Shown here: positions 56,498 through 64,000 of the stretch, in pieces | Numbering within the stretch: the stretch's first letter is position 1 | Layout of the letters: each line of letters starts with the position of its first letter | Assembly (NCBI RefSeq): GCF_026625845.1 | Contig: NZ_CP113066.1 | Coordinates: 434,001-498,000, forward strand | Direction of reading: 5' to 3' | Source of the DNA: Agrococcus sp. SL85 | GTDB taxonomy: Bacteria; Actinomycetota; Actinomycetes; Actinomycetales; Microbacteriaceae | DNA length: 64,000 nucleotides | The notes under the pieces: generated by a model | Told to the model about the DNA's origin: nothing | Databases searched by the model: none | Seen by the model: the letters and a program-made list of their open reading frames with translations, nothing else | Made by a program: the position numbers and the translations under genes

Positions 56498-56509
56498 CAT
56501 GAGTGCCAG
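56483..56509. promoter_or_regulatory. CIRCE operator (HrcA site)
   Basis: CTGGCACTC-N9-GAGTGCCAG, perfect 9-bp arms with the canonical 9-bp spacer. It matches the CIRCE consensus core GCACTC-N9-GAGTGC and overlaps the groES promoter. Confidence 0.9.
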
Positions 56510-56563
56510 CCGTTCGCCCGCGGCGGAGCCGCCGCCGCCCCGCCGCCCTGCTTGGATGGTGCG

Positions 56564-57730
56564 ATGGACGTCGACGAGCTGCGCCTGCTGCTGAGCCGCG
56601 AGGGCCTCGCGCTCCTGGACCGGGTCGAGGACGGCCTCGGCGCCGGCGGCGACGTCGTGCGCGAGGTCGCGCGGCTGCGCTCCGAGGGCCACGACCCCCG
56701 CCTCGTGGCGGCGGTGCTCACCCAGGCCCGGCTGCGCCGACGAGCCGCGGCGCGCTTCGGCGAGTTCGCGCGCGCGATGCTCTTCACGGAGGCCGGGCTC
56801 GAGCAGGCCACGCGACTGCGCGTCGCCGCGCACCACGCCGGGCGCATGCGCGACGCGGGGATCGCCTCCGTCGCCGACCTCGGCTGCGGCATCGGCGCCG
56901 ACGCCCTCGCCTTCGCGACGCTCGGCCTCGAGGTGACGGCCGTCGAGCGCGACGAGGCGACGGCCGCGGTCGCCGCGTACAACCTCGCAGCATGGCGGGC
57001 GCGCGTCGTGCACGGCGACGCGCTGGAGACCCCCGTCGACGCGGAGGCCCTCTGGTTCGATCCGGCCCGTCGCGACGGCGCGACCCGGCTCTCCGACCCC
57101 GCCGACTGGTCGCCCTCGCTCGAGGCCGTCTTCGCGCGCGCCGCCGAGCGGCCCGCGGGCGTGAAGCTCGCGCCGGGCATCGATCGGGCGCTGCTGCCCG
57201 CGGGCGCCGAGCACCAGTGGGTCACCGACGCCGGCGAGACCGTGGAGGCCGTGGTGTGGACGGGCGCGCTCGCGCGCCCCGGCGTCGCTCGCAGCGCGCT
57301 CGTGCTCGGCGACCAGGGCGCCGCGGAGCTCGCGGGCGAGCCGCAGCACCCCGAGCAGGGGCCGCTCGGCACGTGGCTCTACGAACCCGCGGGCGCCGTG
57401 ATCCGCGCCGAGCTCATCGGCGCGCTCGCCGAGCGGCTCGGCGCGCACGGCATCAGCGAGGGCATCGCCTACCTCAGCGGCGACGAGCACGTGGCGACGC
57501 CGCTCGCGCAGGCCTTCCGGGTGCTCGAGACGATGCCGCTCGACGAGCGGCGGATCGCGCAGCGACTGCGCGAGCTCGGCATCGGCGAGCTCGAGATCAA
57601 GAAGCGCGGCGCCGACCTCGACCCCGCGGCCCTGCGCAAGCGGCTCAAGCTGCGCGGCGAGGGGCGGGCGACCCTCATCGCCACCCGCGTCGGCGGCCGC
57701 CACCGCGCGATCCTCGCCGAGCGCCCCTAG
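56564..57730 (+). CDS. class I SAM-dependent methyltransferase with THUMP-like domain
   Basis: A 388-residue protein. A helical N-terminal region (1-95) precedes a Rossmann methyltransferase core: V-A-D-L-G-C-G-I-G-A-D-A-L (SAM loop), V-T-A-V-E-R-D (ribose acid), and W-F-D-P-A-R-R-D-G as the D/N-P-P-Y-like catalytic motif. The C-terminal ~75 residues (I-K-K-R-G-A-D-L-D-P-A-A-L-R-K-R-L) match the THUMP-like domain of this actinobacterial family. ATG 56564 lies 6 nt after TTGGAT. RNA is the likely substrate by analogy with THUMP proteins; unproven. Divergent from groES. Confidence 0.85.
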   Translation: MDVDELRLLLSREGLALLDRVEDGLGAGGDVVREVARLRSEGHDPRLVAAVLTQARLRRRAAARFGEFARAMLFTEAGLEQATRLRVAAHHAGRMRDAGIASVADLGCGIGADALAFATLGLEVTAVERDEATAAVAAYNLAAWRARVVHGDALETPVDAEALWFDPARRDGATRLSDPADWSPSLEAVFARAAERPAGVKLAPGIDRALLPAGAEHQWVTDAGETVEAVVWTGALARPGVARSALVLGDQGAAELAGEPQHPEQGPLGTWLYEPAGAVIRAELIGALAERLGAHGISEGIAYLSGDEHVATPLAQAFRVLETMPLDERRIAQRLRELGIGELEIKKRGADLDPAALRKRLKLRGEGRATLIATRVGGRHRAILAERP

Positions 57731-57749
57731 GCGCCGGGCGGAGACGAGA

Positions 57750-57775
57750 GAGCCCGCGACGGATGCCGCGGGCTC
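57750..57775. terminator. bidirectional terminator
   Basis: GAGCCCGCG / CGCGGGCTC with an 8-nt loop lies between the convergent methyltransferase and DUF4190 genes. Confidence 0.7.
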
Positions 57776-57791
57776 CAACGCTCGTCGTGGG

Positions 57792-58808
57792 TCAGATCTG
57801 GCCGAGCGCGATGAAGTAGGGGATCCAGTTCACCAGCAGGATCACGATGACGATGATCGAGATCACGACCGCCAGCACGCCCGCGAGCGCAGCGATCAGG
57901 GGCCACGGCTTGCCCTGCGGGTTCTTGCGCATCGCGATGAAGCCCAGGATGGCGCCGACGATGCCGCCGAGCAGGCCGATGCCGCTGAAGAGCGAGCCGA
58001 TGAGGCTGAGGCCCGAGACGATGAGCGCCGCGATCGTCAGGCCCGAGAGCTTCTTGGCACCCGCGGGCGCCGCGCCGTAGGACTGCGCGCCGTAGCCCGA
58101 CTGGTCGCCGTAGGCGGGCTGGCCGGAGTAGGCCGGCTGGCCGTAGGACTGCTCGGCGGGCGCGGCCGCGGACGGCTGCTGGCCGTAGCCGGACTGCCCG
58201 TAGCCCTGCTGCTGGCCGTAGCCGGGCGCGCTCGCCGAGGCGCCGTAGGCGGGCGCGGCCTCGTAGCCGCCCTGCGCGGGCTGGCCGTAGGACTGCTGCC
58301 CGTAGGCGGGCGCGCTCGACTGCTGGCCGTAGGGCTGCTGGCCGTACGAGGGCGCGGACTGGCCGTACGTGGGCGCTGCGTCCTGGCCCTGCTGGCCGTA
58401 CGAGGGCGCGGGCTGGCCGTACGCGGCAGCCGGCTCCTGGCCCTGCTGGCCGTAGGACGGCGCGGCCTGGCCGTACGCGGGCGCCGCGTCCTGCTGCTGC
58501 TGCTCGCCGTACGACGGGGTCGCGGGCTGACCGTAGGAGGGCGCCGCATCCTGGGCGGGCTGGCCGTAGGACGGCGCCGCATCCTGCGTGGGCTGGCCGT
58601 AGGACGGCGCCGCGTCGTGCGCGGACTGGCCGTGCGACGGCGCCGCATCCTGCGACGGCTGGCCGGAGGCGGGCGCTGCGTCCTGCGCCTGGCCGAAGGA
58701 CGGCGCCTGCTCGGGCTGCTGCCCGAAGTCTGCGGCGGGCTGCGACTCGCCGTCGTGGCCGTCCGGACGGCGGAAGCGGTCGTCGGACTGGGTGTGCTGG
58801 TCGCTCAC
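57792..58808 (-). CDS. DUF4190 membrane protein with long Q/G/Y/A/P repeat region
   Basis: A 338-residue protein. Residues about 25-245 are low-complexity, built of [13 protein letters not shown] units repeated more than a dozen times. Residues about 250-338 are the membrane part: [18 protein letters not shown], a Gly-rich helix [24 protein letters not shown], then a last helix. That pattern fits DUF4190. The N-terminus should face the cytoplasm. ATG 58808 has GGAGG upstream in TAGGAGGTTCCCGTG-like context. Role unknown; repeats may drive condensation or bind cell-wall partners. Confidence 0.82.
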   Translation of the reverse strand: MSDQHTQSDDRFRRPDGHDGESQPAADFGQQPEQAPSFGQAQDAAPASGQPSQDAAPSHGQSAHDAAPSYGQPTQDAAPSYGQPAQDAAPSYGQPATPSYGEQQQQDAAPAYGQAAPSYGQQGQEPAAAYGQPAPSYGQQGQDAAPTYGQSAPSYGQQPYGQQSSAPAYGQQSYGQPAQGGYEAAPAYGASASAPGYGQQQGYGQSGYGQQPSAAAPAEQSYGQPAYSGQPAYGDQSGYGAQSYGAAPAGAKKLSGLTIAALIVSGLSLIGSLFSGIGLLGGIVGAILGFIAMRKNPQGKPWPLIAALAGVLAVVISIIVIVILLVNWIPYFIALGQI

Positions 58809-58924
58809 GGGAACCTCCTAGGCGCGCGGATGGCTGAGCAACCGTACCGCGCGGCGAACGCCGCTTGCCTGGGTGCCCGCCGAGCGTCGTCGGCCCGTCG
58901 CGCAGGGGGCGTCGGCCGTGAGGA

Positions 58925-59368
58925 CTAGGGCGCGAGCACCGGCGCGAAGGACTCGATCGCCGAGGCGAACGACGTGATCGCGATCACGACCATCGCGATC
59001 GTCGCGACGAGCGTCGCCGCCCCGAGCACGATGCCCCACACCGCGAGCAGCCGGCCGTCGTCGCCGGAGCGCCGGATGCGCGCGAGCCCCATCGGCCCGA
59101 GCACCAGCGCGCCCACGCTGCCGAGCACGGGCAGCACCGTCACGCCCGCGACGGCCGCGAGGATCGCGAGCAGGGCGAGGAGGTCGGTGCGGGGTCCGGG
59201 GTGCGTCGGCGACGACCAGGCCGCGGCCTGCGGCGCGTGCTGCGGCACGGGCGGCGTCGGGGCGCCCGCCTGCGGCGCCCACGAGGGCGCGGGCTGCCAT
59301 GCCGGCGGCGCCGACGGCGCGGCCTGCTGCCCGCCCTGGTGCTCGCCCGGCTGCCACGTCGCGCTCAT
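58925..59368 (-). CDS. DUF4190 membrane protein
   Basis: A 147-residue protein: a Pro/Ala/Gln/Trp-rich N-terminus (about 1-62, W-Q-P-A-P-S-W-A-P-Q), then two helices joined by P-M-G-L-A-R-I-R-R-S-G-D-D-G-R, the DUF4190 signature. ATG 59368 follows GGAGGGGGAGCGG. Upstream of the repeat-rich DUF4190 protein and downstream of tsaD; both DUF4190 genes run the same way and may share an origin. Confidence 0.8.
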   Translation of the reverse strand: MSATWQPGEHQGGQQAAPSAPPAWQPAPSWAPQAGAPTPPVPQHAPQAAAWSSPTHPGPRTDLLALLAILAAVAGVTVLPVLGSVGALVLGPMGLARIRRSGDDGRLLAVWGIVLGAATLVATIAMVVIAITSFASAIESFAPVLAP

Positions 59369-59421
59369 CCGCTCCCCCTCCGTCGACGCCCCCATCCTGC
59401 CGGAGGCGCCTGTGCCCGCCC

Positions 59422-60474
59422 TCAGCGGACGACCTGCACCACGCTCGCGTCGAGCGTGGACTCCGCCGCGAAGCCGAGCTCGCTCGGGGCGTCGCCGCGG
59501 GCGACGAGCATCGCGCCGACCGCGGCGATCATCGCGCCGTTGTCGGTGCAGAGCTCGAGCGGCGGGATGCGCAGCAGCACCCCGGCGGCCGCGCAGCGCT
59601 CGGCCGCGACCTCGCGCAGCCTCCGGTTGGCGACGACGCCGCCGCCGAGGAGCAGGCGCGGGATGCCGTGCTCGGCGCACGCGTCGAGCGCCTTCGCCAC
59701 GAGCACGTCGACGACGGCCTCGCGGAAGCTCGCCGCCACGTCGGCCGTCGCGAGCGGCTCCCCTGCCGCCTCGGCGCGCTCGACGTGGCGGGCGACGGCG
59801 GTCTTCAGGCCCGAGAACGAGAAGTCGAAGCGGTGCCGCTCGCGGTCCTTCGGCGCGGTGAGGCCGCGCGGCAGCCGGATCGCGGTCGGGTCGCCGCCGA
59901 CGGCCGCCGCGTCGATCGACGGCCCGCCCGGGTACGCGAGGCCCAGGAGCCTGGCGGTCTTGTCGAAGGCCTCGCCCGCGGCGTCGTCGATCGTCTCGCC
60001 GAGCAGCTCGACGTCGCCCGCGAGGTCGCGCACGAGCAGCAGCGAGGTGTGCCCGCCCGACACGAGCAGCGCGATCGTCGGCAGCGCGAGCGGCTCGCCC
60101 GAGAGCACGTCGGCGGCGACGTGGCCGACGAGGTGGTTGACGCCGTAGAGCGGCAGCGCGCGGGCGGTCGCGAGCCCCTTGGCCGCGCCGATGCCGACCA
60201 TGAGCGCGCCCGCGAGGCCGGGGCCCGCGGTGACGGCGATCGCGTCGAGGTCGTCGAGGCCGAGGCCCGCGTCGTCGAGCGCCTGCCGGATCGTCGGCTC
60301 CATCGCCTCGAGGTGGGCGCGCGCGGCGATCTCGGGCACGACGCCGCCGAAGCGCGCGTGCAGGCCCATCGACGAGGCGATGCGGTTCGCGAGCAGCTCG
60401 GTGCCCCGCACGATGCCCACGCCCGTCTCGTCGCAGCTCGTCTCGATGCCGAGCACCACCGGCGGCCTGCTCAT
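59422..60474 (-). CDS. tsaD: tRNA N6-adenosine threonylcarbamoyltransferase TsaD
   Basis: A 350-residue TsaD (Kae1 family) transferring threonylcarbamoyl to A37 of ANN-decoding tRNAs. Start [12 protein letters not shown], metal motif H-L-V-G-H-V (preceded by Y-G-V-N), S-G-G-H-T-S-L-L and G-G-G-V-V-A-N are all present. ATG 60474 overlaps the rimI stop (ATGA). Works with TsaB and TsaE encoded just upstream in the same operon. Confidence 0.97.
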   Translation of the reverse strand: MSRPPVVLGIETSCDETGVGIVRGTELLANRIASSMGLHARFGGVVPEIAARAHLEAMEPTIRQALDDAGLGLDDLDAIAVTAGPGLAGALMVGIGAAKGLATARALPLYGVNHLVGHVAADVLSGEPLALPTIALLVSGGHTSLLLVRDLAGDVELLGETIDDAAGEAFDKTARLLGLAYPGGPSIDAAAVGGDPTAIRLPRGLTAPKDRERHRFDFSFSGLKTAVARHVERAEAAGEPLATADVAASFREAVVDVLVAKALDACAEHGIPRLLLGGGVVANRRLREVAAERCAAAGVLLRIPPLELCTDNGAMIAAVGAMLVARGDAPSELGFAAESTLDASVVQVVR

Positions 60475-60914
60475 CGCGCCTCCCGCTTCATCACCACGGC
60501 GTCCACGTCCTCCGGCTGGTAGTAGCGCGGCCGGATGCCGATCTCGCGGAAGCCGACCGACTCGTAGAGGCGCCGCGCCACGTCGTTGTCGATGCGCACG
60601 TCGAGGAAGAGCTCGCGCACGCCCCGGCGGGCGGCCTCGGCCAGCAGCTCCTCGAGGATCGCGCGCCCCACGCCCCGGCCGCGCGCCTCGTCGGCGACGG
60701 CGATGGTCTGCACGTCGCCCTCGACGCCCACGGCCCGCAGGCCCGCGTAGCCGAGGGTGCGGTCGTGCTCGTCGACGGCGACGACGTAGCGCCCCCACTC
60801 GCTCGCGACCTCCTGCGCCATGGTCGAGCGCTCCCAGGCGCTCGGGCCGAAGGAGGCCTGCTCGATGCGCATGATGTCGTCGAGGTCGGCCCGGTCGGCG
60901 GTGCGGATCCTCAT
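60471..60914 (-). CDS. rimI: ribosomal-protein-alanine N-acetyltransferase RimI
   Basis: A 147-residue GNAT protein: [16 protein letters not shown] at the start, [20 protein letters not shown] as acetyl-CoA loop, and [20 protein letters not shown]. This fits RimI, which acetylates the N-terminus of S18. Its place between tsaB and tsaD, with ATGA overlaps on both sides, is the classic arrangement. Confidence 0.93.
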   Translation of the reverse strand: MRIRTADRADLDDIMRIEQASFGPSAWERSTMAQEVASEWGRYVVAVDEHDRTLGYAGLRAVGVEGDVQTIAVADEARGRGVGRAILEELLAEAARRGVRELFLDVRIDNDVARRLYESVGFREIGIRPRYYQPEDVDAVVMKREAR

Positions 60915-61503
60915 CGGCCCTCCCCCGCCGCGGCGCCGGGCGCCGTGGGCTGGCTCACGCGCTTGGGGCCCGCGGAGGGCACGGCGTCGGCCTCGCGCAG
61001 GTACAGCGCCTGCGCGACCGGCGCGGCGCCGCGCGCGGCCGCGCGCGCGAGCAGCGCCGCATCGATCGCGTCCGCGTCGATGCGCTCCACCCCTCGCGCG
61101 CGACGGGCACGGCGTCGGCGGGCGCGAGGTGCGGCCCGTCGAGCACGACGGCGCCCTCGACGACGCTCCAGGCGCGCTCGCGGCGGCGCACGTCGGTCGT
61201 CACCTGGGCCGGCCCTTCGGCGACGCCGAGGTGGCTCGCGATGCCGCGGCACTCGACGCCGAGGCCGAGCGCGACCGCGCGCGCCGCGACGATGCCGACG
61301 CGGAGGCCCGTGAAGGCGCCGGGCCCCATGCCGGCGACGACGAGCCGGATGCGCTCGCGGCGGCCCTCGAGCGCGCGCTCGAGCATCGGTCCGAGCAGCT
61401 CGGCGTGGCGCCGCCCCTCGTGGGCGTGCTCGACGAAGACGACCTCCTCGCCGTCCAGCACGGCCACGGAGGTGCCGAGGGCGGTGTCGACGGCCAGGAT
61501 CAC
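60911..61503 (-). pseudogene. tsaB: tRNA threonylcarbamoyladenosine biosynthesis protein TsaB, one frame break
   Basis: The N-terminal ~135 residues read cleanly: I-L-A-V-D-T-A-L-G-T-S-V-A-V-L-D-G and M-G-P-G-A-F-T-G-L-R-V-G, the TsaB hallmarks. After V-A-R-E-G the sense moves to another frame (V-E-R-I-D-A-D-A-I-D-A-A-L-L) and ends P-S-A-G-P-K-R-V-S, the usual TsaB tail, at 60911. The break lies near 61086-61093, in a GAGGGGTGGAG stretch. Unlike the other breaks in this window it needs a lost base or two extra bases and is not at an AGCT. GTG 61503 overlaps the upstream stop (GTGA). TsaB is normally essential, so a sequence error is likely. Confidence 0.82.
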
Positions 61504-63402
61504 GATGCGCCTCCGGGGTGCTGGTCGAGCGGCGGGCGCGAGGTGGCGAGCCGCTGCAGGCGCGCGGCGTCCCATGCGGGGCCGCGACCGCTCAGGCGGA
61601 CGGTGCGCGGGGCGTCGCCGTCCTCGTCCTCGGCGTCGGGCCCGCCCGCGGCGCCGCGATCGATCTCGACGAGCAGGCGGCTCTCGAGCGCGTGCTCGAG
61701 CGGCAGCCCCCACTCCGCGACCGTGATGGCGCCCTCGAGGTCGAGGTCGAGGTCGTCGAGCTCCGCCTCGTCGCCGAGCCGGTAGGCGTCGACGTGCTGG
61801 AGGTCGGGGCCGGCCTCGGTGCGGTGCGTGCGGGCGATGACGAAGGTCGGGCTCTGCACGGTGCCGCGGGCGCCGAGGGCGCGGCCGATGCCGCGGGTGA
61901 GCGTGGTCTTGCCCGCGCCGAGCGGGCCGACGAGCAGCACGGCGTCGCCCGCGACGAGCGCGGCGCCGATCCGTTCGCCGAGCGCCTCCATGGCCTCCGC
62001 GTCCGGCACCTCCCCCGCGAGCTCGACCGCGACGCGCGGGCCGATCATGGCCGAGAGCTCCGGCGCGTCGGCGTGCGCGATCGACGCCTCGTCGCCGATC
62101 CGCGCCGTGCCCTCGCCGAGGTCGAGCACGACCTGGTCCATCGCGACCCGGCCCCGGATGGGGTGCGCGGTCCCCGCGAGCGCCACCGGCCGCCCGCTCG
62201 CCGAGCGCGGGATCCCGTCGGCGTAGCCGAACGCGACGAGCGCGAGGGTCGTCGGGGCGGCGGTCGTGTACGTGCCGCCGTAGGAGACGCCATGCCCGGA
62301 CTCCACGCGCTTCACGCCCACGACCTCGCCGACGAGCCGCCGCGGCGCGCCGTCGAGGCCCAGCTCGAGCACGCGTCGCGGGGCGACCGCCGCGGGCCGG
62401 GCGAGGACGCCCGCGCCGCGCGCGGCGGCCCCCATGCGCGTGACGACCTCGTAGCCAATCGTGCCCGCCGCGGCCGCCCACGCGTCGACGCTCGGCTCGC
62501 CACGCGCCGGGTCGCCCCACAGCACGGCTTCGCCCGCGAGCGGCGCGAGCGAGCGGTCGAGGGGCAGCGCGCGGAGGCGCCCGGGGCCGACCTCGACGAC
62601 GTGCGCGCGGCGCCGCCCGTCCACGACGAGCGGCGCGCCCGCCGCGGGCAGCAGCCCGTCGTCGAGGCCCGCCTCGGCGACGCCGTCGGCGAGGTCGACG
62701 ACGACGCGCATCGCGGGGCGCAGGCCCAGCGCCTCGGCGCCGCGACCCTCGCTCGGGCCCTCGGGGTCGACGCCGTACGCGGCCATGCCGATGCGCACCA
62801 TGTCGAGCCGCGCCTCCGGCAGCGCGAGCGCGCCCGCGGAGTTCGCGACGTGCCGCAGCTCGACCTCGAGCGGCGACGCCTCCAGCGCACCGAGCAGGTC
62901 GGCGAGCTGCGCGCGGTCGGCCTCGCGGCTCGTGCCCGCGAGGTGCGACATCGCGCCGCGGATGCGAGCTCCCGCCGCTGCGAGGCTCGGCCGCGCGGGC
63001 GAGCACGGCCGGGCGGTCGCCGCGCGCGACGCCGTTGCGGCCGAGGCCCGTGTCGAGCTTGAGGTGGATCGTCGCCCCCGCCGCCGCGGCCGCCTCGAGC
63101 TGGACGAGCGAGCTCACCGCCACCTCGATGCCGCGGTCGGCGGCGATCCGGAGGTCGGCGCCCGGCCCGTGCAGCCACGCGAGCATCGGCGCCTCGATGC
63201 CGGCGTCGCGGAGCGCGACGGCCTCGGCGAGGTCGACGACGCCGAGCATCGCGGCACCGCCCTCGAGCATCGCGCGCGCCGCGAGCACCGCGCCGTGGCC
63301 GTAGCCCTCGGCCTTCACGACGCCGCACACGGGCACGCCGAGGCGCTCGCGCAGCAGCGCGACGTTCGCGGCGATGGCCGCGGGATCGACCTCGACGCGC
63401 AT
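61500..63402 (-). pseudogene. alr: fused alanine racemase-TsaE, with duplicated racemase C-domain; one frame break
   Basis: Order: PLP barrel (V-V-K-A-E-G-Y-G-H-G with the PLP Lys), a racemase C-terminal-like domain ending A-A-A-G-T-I-G-Y-E-V-V-T-R-M-G, and a second C-domain with V-S-Y-G-G-T-Y (catalytic Tyr) and G-Y-A-D-G-I-P-R. TsaE follows without a stop (V-G-P-L-G-A-G-K-T-T-L-T-R-G, Walker A; S-P-T-F-V-I-A). The frame breaks at 62983-62987: the minus strand has GAGCCTCGC, and GAGCTCGC gives A-A-E-L-A-A-A-G-A-R-I-R-G-A-M-S-H-L. Length is 634 codons plus one base. It would make D-alanine for the wall and the t6A ATPase. ATG 63402 touches the acpS stop. Confidence 0.82.
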
Positions 63403-63767
63403 CACGACTCCGCGATCACGGTCGCCGTGGCGATGCCGGCGTCGTGGCTCATCGACACGTGCACGCGGACGGCGCCGATCGCGGCCGCGCGCTCGGCCGC
63501 GGTGCCGCGGAGGTCGAGGATGGGCTCGCCCTCCGGCCCCGCGACGACCGCGAGGTCGACCCAGCGCATCCCCGCTGCCGCGCCGAGCGCCTTCCGCGCG
63601 GCCTCCTTCGCGGCGAATCGGGCCGCGAGCGAGCGGACGGGCCGCTCGCGGCCGTCGACGACGAGCTCGTCGGGCGCGAAGAGCCGCGCCTTCAGGCGCG
63701 GCGTGCGCGAGACGGCGCGCTCGAAGCGCGCGAGATCGACCACGTCGACCCCGAGCCCCACGATCAT
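63402..63767 (-). CDS. acpS: holo-[acyl-carrier-protein] synthase
   Basis: A 121-residue AcpS that moves 4'-phosphopantetheine from CoA to acyl carrier protein. The Mg2+ motif is V-G-L-G-V-D-V-V-D-L-A-R-F, followed by R-F-A-A-K-E-A-A-R-K-A-L-G and the C-terminal V-S-M-S-H-D. ATG 63767. The gene lies between glmS and alr as in many actinobacteria, its stop overlapping the alr ATG. Confidence 0.95.
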   Translation of the reverse strand: MIVGLGVDVVDLARFERAVSRTPRLKARLFAPDELVVDGRERPVRSLAARFAAKEAARKALGAAAGMRWVDLAVVAGPEGEPILDLRGTAAERAAAIGAVRVHVSMSHDAGIATATVIAES

Positions 63768-63800
63768 CGCCGGCCCCCGCTCACGCGCCGACCACCGGGA

Positions 63801-64000
63801 TCACTCGACCGTGACCGACTTGGCGAGGTTGCGCGGCTGGTCCACGTCGAGGCCCTTGGCGGTCGCGAGCTCGAGCGCGAAGATGTGCAGCGGCACGACC
63901 TGCAGCACCGGCTCCAGCATGGGCAGCGTGAGCGGCACGCGCAGCACGATGTCGGCGTACGGCAGGACGGCGGCGTCGCCGGCCTCCGCCACCGCGATGA
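63801..64000 (-). CDS. glmS: glutamine-fructose-6-phosphate aminotransferase, C-terminal fragment
   Basis: Only the last ~66 residues are in the window; the gene continues past base 64000. The end reads L-Q-V-V-P-L-H-I-F-A-L-E-L-A, then G-L-D-V-D-Q-P-R-N-L-A-K-S-V-T-V-E, the conserved SIS-domain C-terminus of GlmS. The enzyme makes glucosamine-6-phosphate for peptidoglycan. Confidence 0.93.
   Translation of the reverse strand, partial: IAVAEAGDAAVLPYADIVLRVPLTLPMLEPVLQVVPLHIFALELATAKGLDVDQPRNLAKSVTVE

Overview
The window is GC-rich chromosomal DNA from a Gram-positive actinobacterium, most likely family Microbacteriaceae (order Micrococcales). Grounds: very strong GC bias at third codon positions; many GTG and some TTG starts; TANNNT boxes placed 6-7 nt before start codons (leaderless genes); monomeric NADP isocitrate dehydrogenase; GuaB3; the block glmS-acpS-alr/tsaE-tsaB-rimI-tsaD; DUF6350 beside purN; and groES under a CIRCE operator. 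It is mostly core chromosome. No rRNA, tRNA, IS element, prophage or CRISPR array was seen.

Layout. 1-5.4 kb: end of a PfkB kinase, a GNAT acetyltransferase, and a heterodimeric ABC exporter behind a 25-codon leader ORF with an operator-like dyad. 5.4-12 kb: purH, purN, a DUF6350 membrane protein and icd. 12-13 kb: an AbiEi/DUF559 nuclease-like gene bracketed by oppositely oriented palindromes. 13-17.6 kb: MBL-fold protein, sucCD, a VIT/CCC1 transporter and a DM13 protein. 17.5-23.4 kb: a CitA/CitB-type two-component system divergent from a tripartite tricarboxylate transporter (tctCBA), with four 9-bp repeats between them. 23.4-29.4 kb: small proteins, pcrA/uvrD, a glycerophosphodiester phosphodiesterase, a Bax-inhibitor-1 protein and a VOC protein. 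29.5-36.9 kb: bile-acid:Na+ symporter family, sufU-sufS, an ECF42-like sigma factor with two DGPF/YCII proteins, a membrane protein, GNAT, and an ATP-grasp ligase. 37-43.1 kb: guaA, DUF3817, SURF1, glpD, guaB3. 43.2-46.1 kb: a PadR/DUF4097 operon with paired AT-rich operators, then a second nuclease-like gene bracketed by its own palindromes. 46.1-53.7 kb: guaB and a branched-chain-amino-acid ABC system (livHMGF with a convergent livJ), followed by a 422-bp non-coding stretch with a 46-bp tandem repeat. 53.9-64 kb: AI-2E, RarD, groES, a THUMP-like methyltransferase, two DUF4190 proteins, tsaD-rimI-tsaB-tsaE/alr, acpS and the end of glmS.

Functional links. De novo purine and guanylate synthesis (purH, purN, guaA, guaB, guaB3), TCA enzymes (icd, sucCD) together with a regulated tricarboxylate importer, glycerol-phosphate metabolism (glpD, GDPD), and the t6A tRNA-modification genes coupled to cell-wall D-alanine supply.

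Two observations stand out. (1) Seven genes carry apparent frameshifts, and ten of the eleven breaks are one- or two-base insertions inside an AGCT tetranucleotide (AGGCT, AGCCT or AGCGCT). Removing the extra bases restores the expected protein each time. This looks like a systematic sequencing or assembly error at a modified motif, or a genuine site-specific mutational process. (2) Two unrelated-in-sequence AbiEi-N-terminal / nuclease-C-terminal genes have the same blueprint: a palindrome at each end in opposite orientation, a CGTCCACAGG box about 50 nt upstream of the start, and a leaderless start.
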